Positions 41,861 through 50,193 of a DNA stretch of 64,000 nucleotides are shown one piece after another. A model generated the notes under the pieces. The model was not told the origin of the DNA. It worked only from the letters and a program-made list of their open reading frames with translations, and searched no databases. The position numbers and the translations under genes were made by a program. Each line of letters starts with the position of its first letter. Positions within the stretch are counted from its first letter, which is position 1. This DNA is from Flavobacterium collinsii (lineage in GTDB: Bacteria > Bacteroidota > Bacteroidia > Flavobacteriales > Flavobacteriaceae): assembly GCF_902804485.1 (NCBI RefSeq), contig NZ_CADCST010000064.1, positions 1 through 64,000 of the forward strand, read 5' to 3'.

Positions 41861-43021
41861 ATGAAAAAGCAACTACTCGTATTATTAATCGCAGTATTTA
41901 TAGGCTTTGACGTAAATGCGCAAGTAAAATCATCTGAAACAAATGTGCTGGTTTTGATTTATTCTCAAAATGGCGGAACTTATAAAATGGCCAAATCTAT
42001 TGCCGAAGGAATTCAGGAATATCCTAATGCAAAAGCAATTCTAAAACGTGTTCCTTCGATCAATCCGAAAGAAAAATTGAATGTTGATGTAGAGAAATTA
42101 CCAATTGCAACCATCGAAGAGCTTGCAAATTATGACGGAATCGCTTTTGGAAGCCCTATTCACTTTGCAAATATTAGTGCCGATATGAATTACTTCTTCG
42201 GTCAGAGTATTCCGCTTTGGACTTCAAGAGCTTTAGAAGGAAAACCAGCCACTGTATTTATGTCGGCAGGATCGGGAGCAGGAAAAGAAGCTGCGATTTT
42301 ATCGTTCTGGAATATTCTTGCGTCTCACGGAATGGTGATTGTGCCTACCGGAATCATGGGAACAGCCACTTTGGACAAAACAGTTCCGCAAGGAAATACT
42401 CCGTTTGGAGCAACTTCATTGGCAGGATCTGTTGGAACACGTCCGTCACAAAGCGAATTGAATTTTGCTAAAGAGCAAGGAAAAGCTCTAGCAAGAGTGG
42501 CTTCGGGATTGAAAAACACAGAAAGTAATAAAGTAGTCAAAACAACTGCCATTGAAGCTAAAAGCGATATCAACAAAACATTAAAAGACAATAATATTGT
42601 ACTTCCTGAAGCTCCTAAACCAGTTGGAAACTATGTTCCGTTTACGATTTCAAATCATAAAGTATACATTAATCAGGTGGCTTTAAAAGACGGTAAGATT
42701 TTGAATCCAGGTAAAGTTGGCGCAACGGTTACGGATGATCAGGCCAAAGAAGCTACCTACCAAACAATGCTAAATGTAATGGCCGTTTTGAAAGAAGCTT
42801 GCGGTGGCGATTTGAACAAAGTAAAACAATGTGTACAGTTAACAGGATATTTTAATACCACTCCGGAATATACGCAACATGCAGCCCTTATGAATTCGGC
42901 TTCAAACCTGACGGCTTTGGTTTTTGGAGAAAAAGGAAAACACGCCAGAGCAACCATTGGTGCGGCTTCGTTACCGATTAATTCGGCTGTTGAAATTCAG
43001 GCGATTTTTGAAATTGAATAA
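41861..43021 (+). CDS. Exported flavodoxin (WrbA-like) - RidA fusion protein
   Basis: A 386-residue two-domain protein. A signal peptide (MKKQLLVLLIAVFIGFDVNA) precedes a WrbA/flavodoxin-type domain (about 27-225): VLVLIYSQNGGTYKMAKSIA is the FMN phosphate loop, with FGSPIHFANISADMNYFFGQ and FMSAGSGAGKEAAILSFWNI. A RidA/YjgF domain follows (about 262-386): FTISNHKVYINQVALKDGK, then KHARATIGAASLPINSAVEI with the conserved Arg. WrbA proteins are NAD(P)H:quinone oxidoreductases and RidA removes reactive imines. The fusion, and its export, are unusual. An in-frame start at 41771 exists, but ATG 41861 gives the signal peptide. Confidence 0.87.
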   Translation: MKKQLLVLLIAVFIGFDVNAQVKSSETNVLVLIYSQNGGTYKMAKSIAEGIQEYPNAKAILKRVPSINPKEKLNVDVEKLPIATIEELANYDGIAFGSPIHFANISADMNYFFGQSIPLWTSRALEGKPATVFMSAGSGAGKEAAILSFWNILASHGMVIVPTGIMGTATLDKTVPQGNTPFGATSLAGSVGTRPSQSELNFAKEQGKALARVASGLKNTESNKVVKTTAIEAKSDINKTLKDNNIVLPEAPKPVGNYVPFTISNHKVYINQVALKDGKILNPGKVGATVTDDQAKEATYQTMLNVMAVLKEACGGDLNKVKQCVQLTGYFNTTPEYTQHAALMNSASNLTALVFGEKGKHARATIGAASLPINSAVEIQAIFEIE

Positions 43022-43029
43022 AGGAAAAT

Positions 43030-43072
43030 TTTACCGCAAAGTTCGCAAAGAATTACGCAAAGGCCACAAAGT
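43030..43072 (+). repeat. R1 repeat copy
   Basis: TTTACCGCAAAGTTCGCAAA then ATTACGCAAAGGCCACAAAG: one-sided R1 unit after the fusion gene. Confidence 0.8.
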
Positions 43073-43180
43073 TTCGTGAATTACGCTTTACTTTGAAATC
43101 GCAAGGAGATTGTGCTTAAAAAAGCTTAGCTTAATGACATCGCTCATAGGGATTACCTATATTTTATAATACAACCTAGT

Positions 43181-43310
43181 TTTTCGCGTGAGGGATAGAG
43201 CTAAGCTACCGAAGTAGCAGCGAAAGCCCGACAGCAATATAAAAAGGGGCGACTAAGCGATTGCAATAGTCAGCCCCTTTTTATATTGGTGGCACGCCCA
43301 GATTATTATT
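43181..43310. repeat. GGGATAGAG element with strong hairpin
   Basis: CGTGAGGGATAGAGC (relative of the 19081 and 19520 elements) is followed by a hairpin, ATATAAAAAGGGGCGACT against AGTCAGCCCCTTTTTATAT (43236-43287). It may serve as a bidirectional terminator for the convergent genes ending at 43021 and 43330. Confidence 0.75.
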
Positions 43311-43329
43311 TACACAATTCTTGGCTTCC

Positions 43330-44007
43330 TTATGATTTTGGTAATGGCGCCCCAACTGCAATATCGCAGCGATGCCCCGGTTTTCCATGTACAGGATTCT
43401 TTCCGTCAGCTACAGTTGCCGTTTCTGTACTTAACAAAGCTGGCACAGCATTATCTGTTGCAGGTGGTGTCACGGTAAAGGTTTGTGAAGAAGATCCGCT
43501 TTGAGCTGTATTGGCGGCGGCAGGCTGTTTGGCCGCTACAGGAGAATTTAAAGGTGCTCCAACCGGAATATCGCAGCGATGTCCGGGTTGTCCGTGAGCA
43601 GGATTCATTCCTTTAGCCACTTTTGCCGGTGCGACAGTTGTCGTAGTCACCACATTTTGTTGTCCCGGTTTTACCTGAACGGTCTGCGTAGGCTGTACAG
43701 TTGCTGTTTGCCCTTGTGTTGGAGCCGAATTTAATGGCGCGCCAACCGCAATGTCACAGCGATGTCCGGGTTGCCCGTGTGCAGGATTCATTCCGCCATT
43801 GGCACTCAAAACTGTATTTGGATTTGCGGTTACAGGAGCCTGAGCCTGAGTCTGAACAACTGAATTTACTTTTGCCGTATCTTTTGCCAGTCCCAGTTTT
43901 ACCAATTCAGAATTTGGTGTGTTTTCCTGAGGCTCTAATTCCTTTTTACAAGAAGTTAAAAAGACTGAGGTAAGCACTAATGAGGTGATAAGTATTTTTG
44001 GATTCAT
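43330..44007 (-). CDS. Lipoprotein with three HGxPGHRCDI repeats
   Basis: A 225-residue lipoprotein (signal ending SVFLTSC, C20). Three nearly identical blocks, NPAHGQPGHRCDIAVGAPL type, lie at residues 73-92, 134-153 and 203-222, separated by Thr/Val/Pro/Gln-rich low-complexity linkers. Each block has two His and one Cys, so metal or heme binding is conceivable, but no family function is known to me. The spacing is regular (about 61 and 69 residues). No partner gene is evident; neighbours are the WrbA-RidA fusion and an NTF2-like protein. Outer-membrane anchoring is expected. Confidence 0.83.
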   Translation of the reverse strand: MNPKILITSLVLTSVFLTSCKKELEPQENTPNSELVKLGLAKDTAKVNSVVQTQAQAPVTANPNTVLSANGGMNPAHGQPGHRCDIAVGAPLNSAPTQGQTATVQPTQTVQVKPGQQNVVTTTTVAPAKVAKGMNPAHGQPGHRCDIPVGAPLNSPVAAKQPAAANTAQSGSSSQTFTVTPPATDNAVPALLSTETATVADGKNPVHGKPGHRCDIAVGAPLPKS

Positions 44008-44097
44008 GATGTATCGATTTAAAAACTATCAAATATACTAAATCATATTATAACACATAAGTGATGTAAGATAATTTAAGTTTTGCCCGGTGAATTG

Positions 44098-44190
44098 GGC
44101 TCGCGAAGACGCGAAGACGCAAAGTTAATGTTTCGTGCAGGTTTTAAAATAAAAGCTTTGCGGCTCTGCGTCTTTGCGAGATTAAACTAT
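44098..44190. repeat. Inverted repeat of GCGAAGACGC type
   Basis: GCTCGCGAAGACGCGAAGAC and GCAAAG on the left pair with CTTTGCGGCTCTGCGTCTTT and GCGAGATTAAA on the right. The right arm matches the ends of the 22.2-22.6 kb tandem repeat. Confidence 0.8.
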
Positions 44191-44226
44191 ATTTTTTGCT
44201 AACTTTAAATCCAAAACAAACCTCTT

Positions 44227-44718
44227 ATGAAAAAATCAATCTTACTTTTATTATTTGTTACTGCTTTTGCAAACGCGCAAACTTCTGAAAAAGACAAAGT
44301 CAACCAAACTATCGATGCCTGGCACAAAGCTGCCGGTGAGGTGAAATTTGATGCTTATTTTGATTTAATGGCCGATGATGCGATTTTCATTGGAACAGAT
44401 GCTACAGAAAACTGGAACAAAAAAGATTTTAAAGTTTGGGCGAAACCTTATTTTGACAAAGGAACTGCCTGGAATTTTAAAGCATTAGAACGTCATATCT
44501 TTTTTGACAAAACCGGAAAAATTGCCTGGTTTGACGAATTGCTAAACACTCAGATGAAAATTTGCCGCGGATCAGGAGTTTTGGTTAAAGTAGGGAAAGA
44601 CTGGAAAATACAACATTATGTTTTATCGATGACGGTTCCTAATGAAGAAGTGGATGCTGCGATCAAAATTAAAGCACCAATTGAGGACGTTTTTATTGCA
44701 AAGCTTCAAAAAAAATAA
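44227..44718 (+). CDS. Exported NTF2-like (SnoaL/DUF4440-type) protein
   Basis: A 163-residue protein with a signal peptide (MKKSILLLLFVTAFANAQ) and one NTF2-like cone fold: VNQTIDAWHKAAGEVKFDAY, DLMADDAIFIGTDATENWNK, IAWFDELLNTQMKICRGSGV and WKIQHYVLSMTVPN. Such domains bind small molecules or act as enzymes; no catalytic residues can be assigned. Periplasmic location is expected. It is a single gene upstream of amt. Confidence 0.88.
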   Translation: MKKSILLLLFVTAFANAQTSEKDKVNQTIDAWHKAAGEVKFDAYFDLMADDAIFIGTDATENWNKKDFKVWAKPYFDKGTAWNFKALERHIFFDKTGKIAWFDELLNTQMKICRGSGVLVKVGKDWKIQHYVLSMTVPNEEVDAAIKIKAPIEDVFIAKLQKK

Positions 44719-44934
44719 ACATTTTCGAACTTTCTTTTTATAATCCTAACTTTTCTAGCGCTTTAGAGGATGTAGTGGCGATTTCATTATAATACAATTA
44801 ACAATTTTGCCCATTTTTTGGAAGTGTAAAATAAGATACTCTCAAAAAAACGGATTGGATTTTGCAAAATTGATTAAAATACAACTCGCACCTCTATTTT
44901 TAAAGCCCTGTAACACAGAATATTCATTTTTTTA

Positions 44935-44942
44935 TAACTTTG
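44935..44942 (+). promoter_or_regulatory. Putative amt -7 box
   Basis: TAACTTTG matches TAnnTTTG and lies 38 bases before the amt ATG. No TTG is found at the expected -33 position. Confidence 0.4.
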
Positions 44943-44980
44943 ACCCTATAAAAAATAGGGTTAAATAAAGTATTTGAAAA

Positions 44981-46363
44981 ATGAAAATAGAAAAACGCTG
45001 GATCATTTCCTTTATTATTATAAGTATTGTATGCATTACCGGTGCCTTTTGGCCAACTGTAACCGAAAATAGTTATGTATTAGCTGAATTTGGCACAACC
45101 GATCATATCGTTCCTGCCGATGTTGCCTGGATGTTAACCTCCTGCTGCCTGGTTTTGATCATGACCCCGGGATTATCGTTTTTTTACGGCGGAATGGTCG
45201 GTAAGAAGAATGTGATTTCGACCATGTTACAGAGTTTTATCTGTTTGGGAGTTGTAACACTTCTGTGGGTTGTGGTTGCCTTTAGTCTGGCTTTTGGCGA
45301 TCCTGTAGGACTTAACTTGGGAGGCCATTTTTATAGTTTCTTTGGAAACCCAACTACTTTTGCTTTTATGGATTATGTGGGGGTTTTGCCTCATAAACAA
45401 TTGGCGAGTACGATTCCGTTTATGCTTTTTGCTTTGTTTCAAATGAAGTTTGCAATTATCGCCCCTGCAATTATTACCGGATCCTTTGCAGAGCGCGTTC
45501 GTTTTATATCGTATTTAATTTTCATCAGTCTGTTTACTCTTTTCATCTATGCTCCTTTATGCCATGCCGTTTGGTATCCAACAGGTATTTTAGGAAGTTA
45601 TTTTGGTGTCAAAGATTTTGCAGGAGGAACAGTCGTACACATGAGTTCCGGCTTTGCCGCTTTGGCAGGAGTACTGGTTTTAGGAAAAAGAAAAAACAGT
45701 TTACATATTCCAACCAACATTCCGTTTGTATTGTTAGGAACCGGAATGTTATGGTTTGGATGGTTCGGATTCAACGCTGGCTCAGCTCTTGCTGCCAACG
45801 GAACCGCCGCAATGGCTTTTGCTACAACTACAACCTCATCGGCCGCAGCCATGTTAACCTGGGTTTTCTTTGACCGAATGAACGGCAGAAAAGTCTCGGC
45901 TCTTGGTGCCTGCATTGGAGCTGTTGTAGGTCTGGTGGCCATAACACCCGCTGCCGGATTTGTATCGGTTCCAGAAAGTATGTTTTTTGGATTTATAACG
46001 GCTTTGGTTTCTAATTCGGTTGTAAATTGTCGTTTCTCGAAAAAATTCGATGATACACTTGATGTTTTTGCCTGTCACGGTGTTGGCGGTATTATGGGAA
46101 TGATTTTAACCGCCGTTTTTGCCCATGGCGAAGACGCAAGTTTACTACACGGAGGATGGAATGTATTTGCACATCATATGATGGCATTGGTTTTAGTTTC
46201 AATCTTTACTTTCTTCGGAGCCTATTTCCTATTCAAAGTGACCAATTTTATTATTCCGTTACGTGTTTCTGAAGAAAACGAGCATATCGGACTGGATCTC
46301 TCCCAACACGATGAGACGCTTGATCCAAAATTAAAACCTATTGCAGAACCACATTACGGATAA
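44981..46363 (+). CDS. amt: Ammonium transporter
   Basis: Amt conducts ammonium across the inner membrane. The 460-residue protein has about 12 hydrophobic segments including an N-terminal one. Family signatures are FFYGGMVGKKNVISTMLQSF, a pore segment FAGGTVVHMSSGFAALAG (twin-His region), GWFGFNAGSALAANG and FACHGVGGIMGMILTAVFAH. In many bacteria amt is paired with a PII gene (glnK); none is adjacent here. Its tail (about 425-460) is cytoplasmic and acidic. Confidence 0.96.
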   Translation: MKIEKRWIISFIIISIVCITGAFWPTVTENSYVLAEFGTTDHIVPADVAWMLTSCCLVLIMTPGLSFFYGGMVGKKNVISTMLQSFICLGVVTLLWVVVAFSLAFGDPVGLNLGGHFYSFFGNPTTFAFMDYVGVLPHKQLASTIPFMLFALFQMKFAIIAPAIITGSFAERVRFISYLIFISLFTLFIYAPLCHAVWYPTGILGSYFGVKDFAGGTVVHMSSGFAALAGVLVLGKRKNSLHIPTNIPFVLLGTGMLWFGWFGFNAGSALAANGTAAMAFATTTTSSAAAMLTWVFFDRMNGRKVSALGACIGAVVGLVAITPAAGFVSVPESMFFGFITALVSNSVVNCRFSKKFDDTLDVFACHGVGGIMGMILTAVFAHGEDASLLHGGWNVFAHHMMALVLVSIFTFFGAYFLFKVTNFIIPLRVSEENEHIGLDLSQHDETLDPKLKPIAEPHYG

Positions 46364-46373
46364 AAAATCTTTT

Positions 46374-46725
46374 CTCCCGCCACGAATTCCACTAATCTAC
46401 ACTAATTTTTTTCCGCCCATACCGCTTAAATTAATTCGTGAATTCGTGGCGAAAAACTTTTAGAACGTAATTACGCTATTTGCATTCGTTTATATTCTTA
46501 CTATTTCTCTTACCACAAATTAAAAGAATTTAACCGATTTTTTATCTGTGTTAATCTGCGGCTAAAAAAAGGTTGCCACGAATTCCACTAATTTGCACTA
46601 ATTTTTTCCGACCAAACCGCTTAAATTAATTCGTGAATTCGTGGCGAAAAAAAATATCCTTGATGAAAATTCGTGAAGGAAAACTTTTAAAGCTAATTGT
46701 GCTATTTTCATTCGTTTATATTCCT
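46374..46725. repeat. 196-bp tandem duplication with R3 hairpins
   Basis: GCCACGAATTCCACTAAT starts at 46379 and again at 46575. Each copy has a hairpin with AATTAATTCGTGAATTCGTG and then AAAACTTTTA ... ATTCGTTTATATTC. The second copy's end is the trmB promoter region, so part of that region was duplicated. Confidence 0.9.
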
Positions 46726-46733
46726 TAATTTTG
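46726..46733 (+). promoter_or_regulatory. trmB -7 box
   Basis: TAATTTTG matches TAnnTTTG and overlaps the in-frame TTG at 46731, which argues against that codon as the start. Confidence 0.5.
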
Positions 46734-46751
46734 CTGAAAATTTTTGTAAAA

Positions 46752-47429
46752 GTGGGAAGTAAAAATAAACTAAAAAGATTCAGAGAAAACGAAACATTTC
46801 AAAACGTTTTTCAACCAACCAGAGAAGAAGTTGTAGGTGATTTAATGCCTTTGAAAGGAAAATGGAATTCTGATTTCTTTAAAAATGACAATCCATTAGT
46901 TTTAGAATTAGGATGTGGAAAAGGAGAATATTCTGTTGGATTAGCAGAAAGATATCCAAACAAAAATTTTATTGGAATTGATATTAAAGGAGCCCGTTTC
47001 TGGAGAGGTGCTAAAACCGCTGTAGAAAACGGATTACATAATGTTGCATTTGTTCGAACTCAGATCGAACTGATCAATCATATTTTTGCTGATCATGAGG
47101 TAGACGAAATCTGGATTACTTTTCCGGATCCGCAAATCAAATACAAAAGAACAAAACACCGTATGACCAATTCGGAGTTTTTAAAACTGTATAAAAAAAT
47201 CCTTAAAAAAGACGGTGTTGTAAACTTAAAAACCGACAGCGAATTTATGCACGGTTATACACTAGGGTTACTTCACGGTGAAGGTCACGAAGTTTTATAC
47301 GCAAATCATAATGTGTATAAAAACGAAGGAAGCCCGGAAGAAGTTACTGCATTCCAGACTTTTTATGAGAAACAATATTTAGAGATTAACAAGGCAATTA
47401 CGTATATTCGTTTCAAAATTAAAGACTAA
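46752..47429 (+). CDS. trmB: tRNA (guanine(46)-N7)-methyltransferase TrmB
   Basis: TrmB puts N7-methyl on G46 of tRNA using SAM. The start is read as GTG 46752 (GSKNKLKRFRENE), which matches the usual flavobacterial N-terminus; a TTG at 46731 lies within the -7 box. The SAM motif VLELGCGKGEYSVGLAERYP is clear, and the catalytic-region segment WITFPDPQIKYKRTKHRMTN matches the family's PDPWxKxxHxKRR block. Length is about 225 residues. lysE follows 41 bases on, probably co-transcribed. Cytoplasmic. Confidence 0.94.
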   Translation: MGSKNKLKRFRENETFQNVFQPTREEVVGDLMPLKGKWNSDFFKNDNPLVLELGCGKGEYSVGLAERYPNKNFIGIDIKGARFWRGAKTAVENGLHNVAFVRTQIELINHIFADHEVDEIWITFPDPQIKYKRTKHRMTNSEFLKLYKKILKKDGVVNLKTDSEFMHGYTLGLLHGEGHEVLYANHNVYKNEGSPEEVTAFQTFYEKQYLEINKAITYIRFKIKD

Positions 47430-47470
47430 TTTAATTTTAAAAACGTTTTTCAAACCCATTAAACAACTGA

Positions 47471-48106
47471 ATGGCATTACTTACCCCATTACTTTCAGGT
47501 TTTCTTGCTGCTTTCATTGGGATTATTCCACCAGGTCTGATCAACATGACTGCCGCCAAAGTAAATTTGAAAGAGGGTAAAAAAAATGCCTTATGGTTTG
47601 TTGCCGGAGCTGTATTGGTTATCTTTTTTCAGGTTTCTTTAGCCGTTTTATTTGCGCAGGTTATCGACAATCGCCCGGATGTGGTGACTTTGTTACGTGA
47701 AGTGGGATTTGCTATTTTCTCTGTTTTAACGATTTACTTTTTGTTTATCGCTAAAGAACCCAAAGCCAAAAAATCGAAGATTAAAAAGAGCAGCAAAAAG
47801 AGCCGCTTCTTTTTAGGAATGCTGCTTTCCGGACTGAACTTTTTCCCGATTCCGTATTATGTGGTTGTAAGTGTTACTTTGGCTTCTTATCACCTTTTTG
47901 TATTCGAAAACAACATCATTTTTACCTTTGTATTCGGATCTGTTTTAGGTTCATTTGCTGCACTATACAGCTACATCGGTTTCTTTGGGCGAATCGAAAA
48001 AAAAACAGATTATCTGATGCGAAACATGAATACCATCATTGGAAGTATCACAGGATTAATTGCTCTTCTGACGCTTTTTAATATTTTGAATTATTATTTC
48101 AGCTAA
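47471..48106 (+). CDS. LysE family transporter
   Basis: A 211-residue inner-membrane protein of the LysE/RhtB amino-acid exporter family, with about six helices. The family entry motif is seen as GFLAAFIGIIPPGLINMTAA, with a conserved Pro-Pro-Gly pair; helices include LWFVAGAVLVIFFQVSLAVLF-like and the C-terminal GSITGLIALLTLFNIL. A Lys-rich cytoplasmic loop (KAKKSKIKKSSKKS) separates the halves. The exported substrate is unknown. It follows trmB closely. Confidence 0.85.
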   Translation: MALLTPLLSGFLAAFIGIIPPGLINMTAAKVNLKEGKKNALWFVAGAVLVIFFQVSLAVLFAQVIDNRPDVVTLLREVGFAIFSVLTIYFLFIAKEPKAKKSKIKKSSKKSRFFLGMLLSGLNFFPIPYYVVVSVTLASYHLFVFENNIIFTFVFGSVLGSFAALYSYIGFFGRIEKKTDYLMRNMNTIIGSITGLIALLTLFNILNYYFS

Positions 48107-48167
48107 TAAAATATAAGTTCAAATTATATAGGACGAGAGGTAATTTTCTTTGTTTGTAAAATTTTAG

Positions 48168-48262
48168 TTTCACGCAGATTTTGCAGATTAAGCAAATCCT
48201 TTTTCTTTAATAAATTAAAAGCTTTTTTAGCTTCTTTTTAATGCATAAAATCTGCGTGAAAA
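48168..48262. repeat. R3 inverted repeat before ATL gene
   Basis: TTTCACGCAGATTTTGCA and TGCATAAAATCTGCGTGAAA are complementary arms about 57 bases apart. Confidence 0.82.
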
Positions 48263-48309
48263 TTTCGTTAGTAAAATCATTTCTCACCCTTTAACCTGTG
48301 TTACAAATT

Positions 48310-48636
48310 ATGGCTGAAGATAATTTTTTTGAAAGAGTTTATGCGATTGCCAGACAAATTCCGCACGGAAAAGTAACTTCGTATGGCGCAATAGCCAAAG
48401 CTTTAGGAACTGCCCGTTCTGCCCGAATGGTAGGCTGGGCAATGAACGCCTGTCACAATATGGATGATGTTCCGGCACACCGTGTTGTAAACAGAAAAGG
48501 ACTGCTGACTGGAAAACATCATTTTGACGGAACCAATTTAATGCAGCAGCTACTCGAAAACGAAGGCATCGAAGTTATAGACAATCAGATTATAGATTTT
48601 GAAAAACACTTCTGGCAGCCGGAAATCGAACTTTAA
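48310..48636 (+). CDS. Alkyltransferase-like protein (MGMT family)
   Basis: A 108-residue protein with the MGMT DNA-binding fold: RVYAIARQIPHGKVTSYGAI, TARSARMVGWAMNA (helix-turn-helix with arginine finger), and the active-site region DVPAHRVVNRKG. In true O6-alkylguanine transferases this reads PCHR; Ala replaces the acceptor Cys, so this is an alkyltransferase-like protein. Those bind alkylated guanine and hand it to nucleotide excision repair. ATG 48310 is preferred over GTG 48298. Stand-alone gene. Confidence 0.88.
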   Translation: MAEDNFFERVYAIARQIPHGKVTSYGAIAKALGTARSARMVGWAMNACHNMDDVPAHRVVNRKGLLTGKHHFDGTNLMQQLLENEGIEVIDNQIIDFEKHFWQPEIEL

Positions 48637-48639
48637 TTT

Positions 48640-48683
48640 TTTTAACCGCAATGAACGCAATGAAAGCGCAAGGGACGCAAGAT
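48640..48683 (+). repeat. R1-like repeat copy
   Basis: TTAACCGCAATGAACGCAAT then AAAGCGCAAGGGACGCAAG: a diverged R1 unit after the ATL gene. Confidence 0.65.
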
Positions 48684-48800
48684 TTAGTTCCAAACGGCTC
48701 TGCACCCGTCTTCCTTCTGCATCTTAAAGTCCAAAGATGACAATCATAATTTGATTGTGCGAACCGTATATTTCGTACTATTTACTCTTTGATATCTTGA

Positions 48801-50126
48801 CTAAATCAGACAAATCACAAAACTGGTTCTGTCTTCATCGGTTTGATAACTCAAGTAGCCTCCATGCGCTTCGATGATATTTTTAGAAAGCGTCAGTCCA
48901 ATTCCGGCACCATCTTTTCTCGTAGTAAAAAAAGGCAGAAAAACTTTATCTCTGATCTCGGTATCGATCCCTTTTCCGTTATCCGAAATGGTAATAAAAA
49001 AACGATTGTTTTCGGTATAAGCCGATAAAAACATCTTCTTTTCATTCTTTTCTTTCAGTGCATAAATACTATTTGTGATTAAATTAATAATCACCTGTTC
49101 CATCTGACTTTTATCAATTAAAATCGATCTCGAACTATTGATTTCGTTTACCAATTCAACATTTTCCGCTTTTAAAATCGGACTCATCACCCGAAGACAG
49201 TCTTCAAAAAGAACATTTATAGAAGTCATTTTTTTTGTCGGAGTCGGCAGCATCGCCAGTTTTCGGTAGTTTTCTACAAAAGCCTGCAAATGATCACTTC
49301 GATTGATAATCGTCGAAATACTGCTTTTGATATCTTCAAAATCATCCTCTTCCAATGCTTCCTGATCTACGATTTGGAGTAAATTCTGCGAAAGCGCACG
49401 AATTGGCGTTAAGGAGTTCATTAACTCGTGTGAGATAATTTTCATCAGATTAATCCAGGCTTCTTTCTCCTTTTTCTCAATGACCCGTTGAATACTGTCC
49501 AGCAAAATAATAAAATACTCTTTGTCGTACGTTTTTGTATGCGAGGTCTGCAGCATAAAAGTCTGCAAATCCTGCTCTTCAATTTTGATAGAAATAGCCG
49601 ATTTCAATTCGGTAAAACCCATTTTTTCAATTTCCTCACAAAGAGATGGCAGGTAATTTTTAAGGTATTTCCAATGGCTTACTTTTGGCACCTTAAATAA
49701 GTTGGAAAAGCAATCGTTCATTAAAAAAAGATTCCAATCCTCCCCTTCTTTCTCGAGAATTAAAGTAGCGGTATCAATGTTGTTTAATATAGACTGATAG
49801 ATGCGTTCTTTTGAAGTCTGTTCCTGTCGCTGAAACCTTAGCTTATCATACAACAAAAACAAATTCCTGAAATTGTCTGTTTTGTGTTCTTCGGGAAAAT
49901 TACTTGAAAAGTCATTCTGCAAGATCGACAGAAGCATTTTATCGTAAAACAAAGACTGATTTTTAACAAAAAAGTACATTTCGGCCAATAATAGCAAAAC
50001 CACAAAACCAACTAGAAGCGCATTGTAATAAAACGTTTTGTAAATGAGAAAGACACAAAAGAAAAAGGGGATCATGACGAGCAGCACCCTTGCAAACAAA
50101 GCGTTATAAAATTTCCAGTTCTTCAT
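48801..50126 (-). CDS. Sensor histidine kinase (NtrY-like)
   Basis: A 441-residue inner-membrane kinase. Two adjacent membrane helices near the N-terminus (about 10-55, VLLVMIPFFFCVFLIYKTFY then ALLVGFVVLLLLAEMYFFV) have almost no periplasmic loop, so it may sense within or below the membrane. A PAS-like middle (about 105-210) precedes the H box IISHELMNSLTPIRALSQ, then N box LITNSIYALKEK, G1 ISDNGKGID and G2 GAGIGLTLSKNIIEAHGG. It lies 67 bases after the NtrC-type regulator stop on the same strand and is presumably its partner. The signal is unknown. Confidence 0.92.
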   Translation of the reverse strand: MKNWKFYNALFARVLLVMIPFFFCVFLIYKTFYYNALLVGFVVLLLLAEMYFFVKNQSLFYDKMLLSILQNDFSSNFPEEHKTDNFRNLFLLYDKLRFQRQEQTSKERIYQSILNNIDTATLILEKEGEDWNLFLMNDCFSNLFKVPKVSHWKYLKNYLPSLCEEIEKMGFTELKSAISIKIEEQDLQTFMLQTSHTKTYDKEYFIILLDSIQRVIEKKEKEAWINLMKIISHELMNSLTPIRALSQNLLQIVDQEALEEDDFEDIKSSISTIINRSDHLQAFVENYRKLAMLPTPTKKMTSINVLFEDCLRVMSPILKAENVELVNEINSSRSILIDKSQMEQVIINLITNSIYALKEKNEKKMFLSAYTENNRFFITISDNGKGIDTEIRDKVFLPFFTTRKDGAGIGLTLSKNIIEAHGGYLSYQTDEDRTSFVICLI

Positions 50127-50193
50127 TATTTTATTTTTTAGTCCCGCAGCTTAAAAAACATTCCTTAAAGTCTGCCTCAAAAAGCTTTTGAGT

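Noticed and set aside
45559..45942. Long open frames overlapping amt on both strands
   Set aside because: They are composition-driven shadows of the ammonium transporter, which has complete family motifs.
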